The notes under the pieces: model-generated | Told to the model about the DNA's origin: nothing | Databases searched by the model: none | Seen by the model: the letters and a program-made list of their open reading frames with translations, nothing else | Origin: Pardosa pseudoannulata | Lineage: Eukaryota > Arthropoda > Arachnida > Araneae > Lycosidae | Assembly: GCA_032207245.1 (NCBI GenBank) | Contig: CM063504.1 | Span: 79,887,458 to 79,951,457 of the forward strand | Length of the DNA: 64,000 bases | Direction of reading: 5' to 3' | Position numbers and translations under genes: made by a program | Part shown: positions 59,535-64,000 of the stretch, one piece after another | Layout: the number at the start of each line of letters is the position of its first letter | Numbering within the stretch: the stretch's first letter is position 1

Positions 59535-60416
59535 ATGAAACATTAGTCTATATATGCTACTTTAAAAATTTATAATTTTGTGTATGACTATGAACTGATA
59601 GTGTGTTTTTGTTTCATTAATATCTGAGTCCTTTATGCCAAATGTATATTGGTAAATATGAAAGATTAGTCTATATATGCTACTTTAAAAATTTAATCTT
59701 TGGTGTATGACTATGAACTGATAATAAATGTTTATTCCATTAATATCCGACTCGTTTATGCCAAATATATATTGGTAAATATGAAACATTAATCTATATA
59801 TGTTACTTTAAAAATTCAATATTTAATGTATGACTATGAACTGATATTGTGTTTTTATTCCATTAATATCTGAGTCATTTATGCCAAATATATATTGGTA
59901 AATATGAAACATCCGTCTATATATGATACTTTAAAAATTCAATATTTAGTGTATGACTTTGAACTGATAGTGTGTGTTTATTTCATTAATATCTAAGTCG
60001 TTTATGCCAAATATATATTGGTAAATATGAAACAGTAGTCTTTATATGCTACTTTAAAAATTCAATATTTAGTGTATGACTATGAACTGATAGTAAATGT
60101 TTATTCTATTAATATCCGATTCGTTTATACCAAATATATATTGGTAAATATGAAACATTATGTAAATATGAAACATTAGTCTATATATGCTACTTTAAAA
60201 TTTCAGTATTTACTAATGATTATGAACTAATAATGTGTTTTTATTCCACTAATATCTGAGTCGTTTATGCCAAACATATATTGGTAAATATGAAGCATTC
60301 GTCTATATATGCTACTTTAAAAATTCAATATTTATTGTATGACTATAAACTAATAGTGTGTTTTATTCCATTAATATCTGTGTCTTTTATGCCAAATATA
60401 TATGGGTAAATATCTT
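59535..60416. repeat. Tandem array, 123 bp x 7
   Basis: Units start ATGAAA(C/G)AT..GTCT-like at 59535, 59658, 59781, 59904, 60027, 60150 and 60290. The period is a strict 123 bp until the sixth unit, which has an extra 18-bp internal duplication (60150-60185). The core is GCTACTTTAAAAATTCAATA and GACTATGAACTGATAGTG. The last unit ends near 60416. Confidence 0.96.
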
Positions 60417-60802
60417 TAATCTAAGTTATTATAGACTCCTGACAGTAAAGTAAATATGGAATTCAAACAGTTTAGATAACAATCTGTAGAAGCAGTTTAG
60501 TTTCTACAGATTTCCGTTATTTAGGATAAGTTACCATTTTAAAAATCACGGGATGTCTTTTTATAAAAAAGACAAACTCCATAATAAGAGATTTATTTGG
60601 TATCACATGGAAATAGAGCAATGTAAAATCAAGCTTTTTAACAGAAAAAGATATTTGTCATGACTAAAGGGTATGCGTCTACGGAAAATGTAAATCCATG
60701 CACGAGGTCCGTAGAACTGTAAAATGTCGATCCAAATAACAAATTTGTATATAATACCAAGATTGTTTGCAGGAGTACCATCTACCTTCACTTTGACAGC
60801 CA
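60417..60802. other. Noncoding stretch
   Basis: The minus-strand frame 60603-60872 (89 codons) runs into the SINE fragment and matches no family. Its 60660-60790 part is less AT-biased, but no splice-flanked domain is recognised. Confidence 0.45.
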
Positions 60803-60955
60803 ACAATGGCCGGATGTCAGGAACCAGAGTTCGAAGCGTTCGAAACTGGCTGGCATAGACGTTCGTAGCCATTAGGAATCGGTTTTAAGCAGTAGGTCCT
60901 GGTCACGTTAACCCTCGTGAGCAAGACAAGTAGACCGTACCATTCCAAACCAAAC
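60803..60955 (+). repeat. SINE family 1, rearranged copy
   Basis: Begins AATGGCCGGATGTCAGG with a shortened tRNA-like head. The body has TTCGTAGCC, TTTTAAGCAGTAGGTCC and TAGACCGTACC, and the tail is CCAAACCAAAC. The T-arm region is mutated beyond use. Confidence 0.85.
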
Positions 60956-62259
60956 TTAAAAGAGAGAGATAAAGAGCTAATTAAACATCCCAAAATAGTA
61001 AACTAATTTAAATATTACACTTTAGAGAAAGTGTATTAAAAATTAAAAGAATATGTATAGTAAAGGAAATTTACTTCAGTAACTACGATTTTATGATGGT
61101 GTATGGGTGTTGTTTAAGCTGACAGTGTCCACTTGACAGACAAATAAATGTCCAGGATGCAAAAATAATTCTTTCGTTCAATATAATATTCATTATTTAA
61201 AAGTTATATTTTACTTAAGATTATTTTTAAAGTAATAAAAATATTTAATCATTAAATTATATTTTTTATTTGTTTTTTAAAATGTCTAATTATATTGTCG
61301 ACGATGTTTTCAGGTGATTGCTTAAATAAAAAAATTTTAGATTTTGTTCAAAATTTTATTCAAAATCCTATCAAACTTGCCGTTTGCGGAAAATATTGTA
61401 CTAAAGAGAGAGCTGTAGTATCTCTCCAATCTTAGAGCCATTTTTAGTTGTAAAAGTCGTCGAACTTTGTAGTGGCTATTGACATTGTAATTTCAATGAT
61501 TAAAACAAAATATTTAATTATTAAATATATAACCTTTGTTAAACTTACCAGCTTACTAGTTTGTTGATACTATTTCATTTTCTCGTTTATTTGAAGTTAA
61601 TATAAAACTAAAAATAATATTTTGAATGTCGAAATCAGCTCCGAAAAACATAATCCTACAATATATTCTTTTTAGATGTTCCGAAAATAGAACGATTGGT
61701 ATTAAGATATAAAGGTTTGAAGAAATAGAAACTGTCAACACCTCCGAAAGTGAAATGTAAAAGCTTACTTTTATTTTAAGAATCAATAGAGCAGGATTAG
61801 AAAAAAGTATCGACATGTACCTTAAATTACACCTTAAAAATTGCATGTATGCCGCTAATTTATCTTCATGTTACAAGCTGTGACTCTCTCTCAAGTTTTC
61901 AAAAGTTACATATAGAAGTTTTTTTCTTAGTTTCTCAATTAGAGAACTGAATCATTATATCTTAAAATAAGAAGTCCAAGATAGATGAACAAAACCAATT
62001 GTTCTGGCACATTTGTAGGTCTCAAAAATACACGCCTTTGTTTCTGGCAGTAAATTGATCAAATTTCTCAGTAAAGGTAAAAAATATTATTGAGCTAATA
62101 ATATCTTCATCAAATTTTAGCTTTTTATTTCGGGACTTAATGTTGGATATCTTAATGCTTAGTAGTTTAAGTACAAAAATAAACCATCTATATAATTATA
62201 GTGTCACGGAGATTCGAACGAACACACATGTTTAGCCTAACAGACGAATTTATTGAAGC
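60956..62259. other. Noncoding stretch, nothing recognised
   Basis: Moderately AT-rich. The 96-codon minus frame 61556-61846 is hydrophobic (Ile/Leu/Phe-rich) but shows no signal-peptide, splice or domain context that would make it credible. Confidence 0.5.
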
Positions 62260-62272
62260 AAAGTAGCATTTG

Positions 62273-62554
62273 AAGCCCAGTGGCGTTTGGGGTAGCGCTT
62301 CGCGCTCCCACGACACAGGTCCGAGGTTCGATCCCCGGGCTGGGCAAGGTTGACTCAGCCTTTCATCCCTTTAGTGGGTAGAGAAATTGAGGACCAAGCA
62401 TGCTTGGGAACTAAACACTGGAGGTTTCGCGTAAGTTTGACCACCTAACCGGAACTTCGCACCCCAGCGCCTTTGGTCACGCAAACGGAAATTGGCACGT
62501 AATCCGTGGCCCCCTAGGGACTGTTGCGCATTTAAAATAAATAAATAAATAAAT
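62273..62554 (+). repeat. SINE family 2, full length, tRNA-derived, with target duplication
   Basis: A tRNA-like head (about 62276-62346) has a 7-bp acceptor-like stem GCCCAGT...GCTGGGC with one G-T wobble, and a B box GGTTCGATCCC. A GC-rich unrelated body of about 190 bp follows, ending in an (AATA)n tail. It is flanked by AAAGTAGCATTTG (62260-62272) and AAAGTAGCAATTTG (62555-62568). The sequence does not match SINE family 1. The tRNA-like part continues into the SINE body, so it is not a functional tRNA gene. Confidence 0.9.
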
Positions 62555-62568
62555 AAAGTAGCAATTTG

Positions 62569-62994
62569 CACCTTTACAAGATGGAGAAGTTGCTTACAAC
62601 TAGTGGGTATCAGCTTTTATACCCAAACAGAATATTCAAGAAATAGCTAATTTACATAATTAAGAAAGATCTAGAATGTTCAAGAACATAAGGCAAGAAT
62701 AAGTAACATTTTTAAATTAAAAATCCATACTTTGGATCAGCCGCCATAACGATCACTGAACCCACAAATTTTGGGTCAGGATGTTGTTCTTTGACCATTC
62801 GGCCACTGAGCTCGTTATTAAAGTTTCTTTATGCGGCAATAGTATAGTATTAATATTATTTTGATTTAATGATGTAAAAAATGGATTATAAGTAAGTATA
62901 GTAAAAAATGGATTATATATATATATTAGAAATGATAAGTAACTCTAAAAAACTTTGATGGATGTAAATTCATAATAAATTCAACACATCCAAA
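62569..62994. other. Noncoding stretch
   Basis: Includes a 28-bp near-repeat (AAAAAATGGATTATA) at about 62876 and 62906 and a short TA run. Nothing else recognised. Confidence 0.45.
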
Positions 62995-63285
62995 ATATTT
63001 CCTTTTAAAGATCTGTGATATCTATTATTATGTGCCTTAACCGTTCTCGCTGTATCATATGTATCATGGAGCGAAGCCTCGCTTTATATCTATTATGCGG
63101 CTTAGCAGATCTTGCCAAATGATATCTATTAGGTAACTTAGCATTTCTCTCTGTATGTTATGAGTTATTTGTCCAAGCCTTGCAGTGTAAAATGAATTAT
63201 GTGGCTTTGCATTTCTCGCTGTAAGTTATGAATTATGTGGTTAAGCCTAGCTGTACGATATCTATTATGTGGCTTAGCAATTTAA
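62995..63285. repeat. Degenerate short repeat, unit about 45-60 bp
   Basis: Variants of TATCTATTATGTGGCTTAGC followed by (A)TTTCTC(G/T)CTGTA.GTTATGA recur about five times (for example 63086, 63125, 63195, 63228 and 63260). The spacing is irregular. Confidence 0.7.
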
Positions 63286-63300
63286 ATACAGGATTCAAAA

Positions 63301-64000
63301 GCCCATATTACTCATATGCTACAAACTATATAATTGTAGTTCATAGTTAACCCTCTGACTGCTTTATTTATAAACCAAAACAACTTCAAAAATTGCGTAT
63401 TTTTTTCATATTTTAAATCTATATCTATTGGAGAATTATAATTCACATTTTATCTTTCTAAAAAATAATTTTTATATTGATTTTTTTATCATGAGAAAAT
63501 AAATTGTCAGAAAAAATAATTTCAGATGTTATCACATACAAAATTTACTTTTAATTAAATTTCAATTGAATTACAGTTAATTTCTATTTATCACATAATG
63601 TCTATAATTTTATTATGTAATATAACTACAGCTCTAGTCATATAAGTCTATTTATTTCATAATTAAACATCTAATGCCCAGATTAGTCATATGTTACAGA
63701 CTATATAATTGTAGATCAGAGTTAACCCTCCGACTGCTCAATTTATAAACCAAAACAGCTTAAAAAGTTGCGTATTTTTCTTTCATATTTTAAATCTATA
63801 TATATTTAAGAATTGGAATTCGCATTTTGTCTTTCTAAAAAAACATTTTTATATTGATTTTGTTTTTATCATGAGAAAATAAACTATCAGAAAAACTAAT
63901 TTCAGATGCTATCACATACAAAATTTATTTTTAATTAAATTTCAATTGAATTATAGTTAATTTCTATTTATCGCATAATTTCTATAATTCTATTATCTAA
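63301..64000 (-). repeat. Tandem repeat, about 372 bp x 2, carrying piggyBac-type ends
   Basis: Unit 1 is 63301-63676 and unit 2 runs from 63677 past the window edge. Each begins GCCCA.ATTA.TCATATG and leads into TTAACCCTC(T/C)GACTGCT (TTAA at 63347 and 63722). The following sequence is an inverted copy of the MITE family at 33131/36910 (FREE of coding sequence). The first MITE copy stops at about 63676 without its other end, so the duplication copied a truncated element. Confidence 0.88.

Noticed and set aside
60603..60872. 89-codon minus frame with a partly protein-like sequence
   Set aside because: It runs across a SINE fragment boundary, has no known motif and no splice or expression support.
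61556..61846. Hydrophobic 96-codon minus frame as a small membrane protein
   Set aside because: Ile/Leu/Phe richness is expected from AT-rich DNA, and there is no promoter, splice or family evidence.
62276..62346. tRNA gene
   Set aside because: Acceptor-like stem and B box are present, but the T stem is mismatched and the sequence continues into a SINE body with tail and target duplication.

Overview
The window is AT-rich, repeat-laden eukaryotic DNA with one recognisable host exon. At 31948-32238 (+) there is a complete, phase 1-1 immunoglobulin-domain exon. It has GT-AG borders and closely resembles the third Ig domain of the Dpr-interacting protein (DIP)/lachesin family of arthropod neural cell-surface proteins. 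No other exon of that gene is visible, so nearly all of the window reads as two large introns (at least 31.9 kb upstream and 31.7 kb downstream). The DIP-type exon, the large introns and the tRNA-derived SINEs point to an arthropod. A chelicerate, possibly a spider, is my guess and is not proven by the sequence.

Layout. 0-7 kb: a TA microsatellite, a decayed Tigger-like region and a well-bounded Tc1-like element with a broken transposase. 9-13.3 kb: a 334-bp x 3 tandem array, a 5'-truncated LINE reverse transcriptase remnant and a pogo/Tigger deletion derivative. 17-26.7 kb: one island of more complex sequence, one candidate conserved noncoding element, several diverged duplications, a 1.05-kb TA microsatellite and a 5'-truncated SINE. 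28-30.6 kb: a 437-bp duplication and a non-autonomous Helitron. 31.4-32.8 kb: the Ig exon between a TA microsatellite and an LTR-like sequence. 32.8-40.4 kb: a tandem segmental duplication of about 3.8 kb, carrying piggyBac-type pieces, SINEs and an LTR-like block, with one 322-bp tract identical between units. 40.2-44.3 kb: more local repeats, a piggyBac-type MITE and a Tigger element with a SINE inside it. 45.8-46.4 kb: a second candidate noncoding element. 46.8-60.4 kb: four tandem arrays (about 590 bp x 6, 340 bp x 6, 520 bp x 5 and 123 bp x 7). 62-64 kb: a second SINE family and a 372-bp tandem repeat that carries piggyBac-type ends.

No operon-like gene organisation, CRISPR array, functional tRNA or rRNA gene is visible. 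The most unusual property is that about a third of the window consists of eleven unrelated, locally generated tandem duplications inside one probable gene. Element families are assigned by eye from terminal repeats and residual protein motifs. Repeat boundaries are approximate unless target-site duplications are given.
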